From contig JAUSFE010000126.1 of assembly GCA_030649945.1 (NCBI GenBank), positions 1 through 64,000 of the forward strand: a stretch of 64,000 bases of DNA, given 5' to 3'. The DNA is from Dehalococcoidia bacterium (lineage in GTDB: Bacteria > Chloroflexota > Dehalococcoidia > SM23-28-2 > RBG-16-64-32). Positions 63,403 through 64,000 of this stretch are shown piece by piece (the first letter of the stretch is position 1; every line of letters begins with the position of its first letter). The translations under genes and the position numbers were made by a program. The notes under the pieces were generated by a model. The model ran no database searches and was not told the origin of the DNA. It saw nothing but the letters and a program-made list of their open reading frames with translations.

Positions 63403-64000
63403 ATGGGCGGCCCGCGCCTCATCCGCTTCGGCCTCATCGGCGCGGGGATGATCGGCCGCCTCCACGCCGGGAACCTGGCCCGGCGCTTGCCCGGCGCCGA
63501 GCTGCGCGCGATCGCCGACGTGGACGGCCCCGCCGCCGAGGCCTGCGCCCGGGACCTGGGCGTAACGGACGTGTACAGCGACTACCGCGCGCTGCTGAAG
63601 GCCGCGGACATCGATGCCGTCGCCGTCTGCTCGCCCAGACAGACGCACGCGCCCATCGTCCGCGACGCGGCGGCGGCCGGAAAGCACATCTTCTGCGAGA
63701 AGCCGCTCGGCGTCGCCCTGCCGGAGATCGATGCGGCGCTGGCAGGCGTCGCGGGGGCGGGCGTCAAGCTCTTCGTCGGCTTCAACCGCCGCTTCGACGC
63801 CACCTACCGGCGGGCCTACGAAGCCATCTCCGCCGGCACGCTCGGCACCCCGCGCATCCTGCACCTCGTCAGCCGCGACCCGGAGCTCCCCGGTGCCGAT
63901 GAGCGCACCTGGGACGATGTGTTCCTGGACACCACCGTCCATGACTTCGACATGGCCCGCCACCTCGCCGGGAGCGAGGTCGCCTCCGTGCAGTCCATCG
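63403..64000 (+). CDS. iolG: Gfo/Idh/MocA oxidoreductase, inositol 2-dehydrogenase-like (partial, runs off window)
   Basis: IRFGLIGAGMIGRLHAGNLA; GKHIFCEKPLG; open to window end. Confidence 0.85.
   Translation, partial: MGGPRLIRFGLIGAGMIGRLHAGNLARRLPGAELRAIADVDGPAAEACARDLGVTDVYSDYRALLKAADIDAVAVCSPRQTHAPIVRDAAAAGKHIFCEKPLGVALPEIDAALAGVAGAGVKLFVGFNRRFDATYRRAYEAISAGTLGTPRILHLVSRDPELPGADERTWDDVFLDTTVHDFDMARHLAGSEVASVQSI

Overview
This is a high-GC bacterial chromosome window. Gene content suggests a Chloroflexota or other deep-branching lineage, but that placement is inference only. Most of it is housekeeping and metabolic DNA: xerD-like recombinase, pcm, uvrC, lhr, nitronate monooxygenase, ADH, KorAB, an ABC-F protein, a GAF histidine kinase with response regulator, tesB, cysK, lhgO, and an iolB-C-aldolase-D-E-G operon that runs off the right edge. 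The most notable accessory content is as follows. (1) A compact ~8.2 kb integrated element at about 30377-38660 sits in tRNA-Leu(CAA). It is bounded by a perfect 59-bp direct repeat and encodes integrase, Xis, CHC2 primase, a P-loop replication ATPase, HNH nuclease and P27-type TerS. No TerL, capsid or tail genes are visible, so it looks like a phage satellite (PICI-like), and it has repeated putative integrase arm sites near both ends. (2) A tripartite toxin-antitoxin-SecB-like-chaperone (TAC) operon lies at 5917-7128, with a palindromic operator candidate. (3) A SOS mutasome (imuB-like, DUF6504-like, dnaE2) carries two LexA-box promoters, one of which is separated from dnaE2 by a VapC/AbrB module. 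(4) Palindromic or tandem repeat elements are inserted in frame in several protein-coding genes (M6-like peptidase, uvrC, lhr, dnaE2). (5) An ice-binding-protein operon with overlapping small membrane genes sits in an island of very small stress or membrane proteins. Most long ORFs antisense to these genes are high-GC shadow ORFs and were not called.
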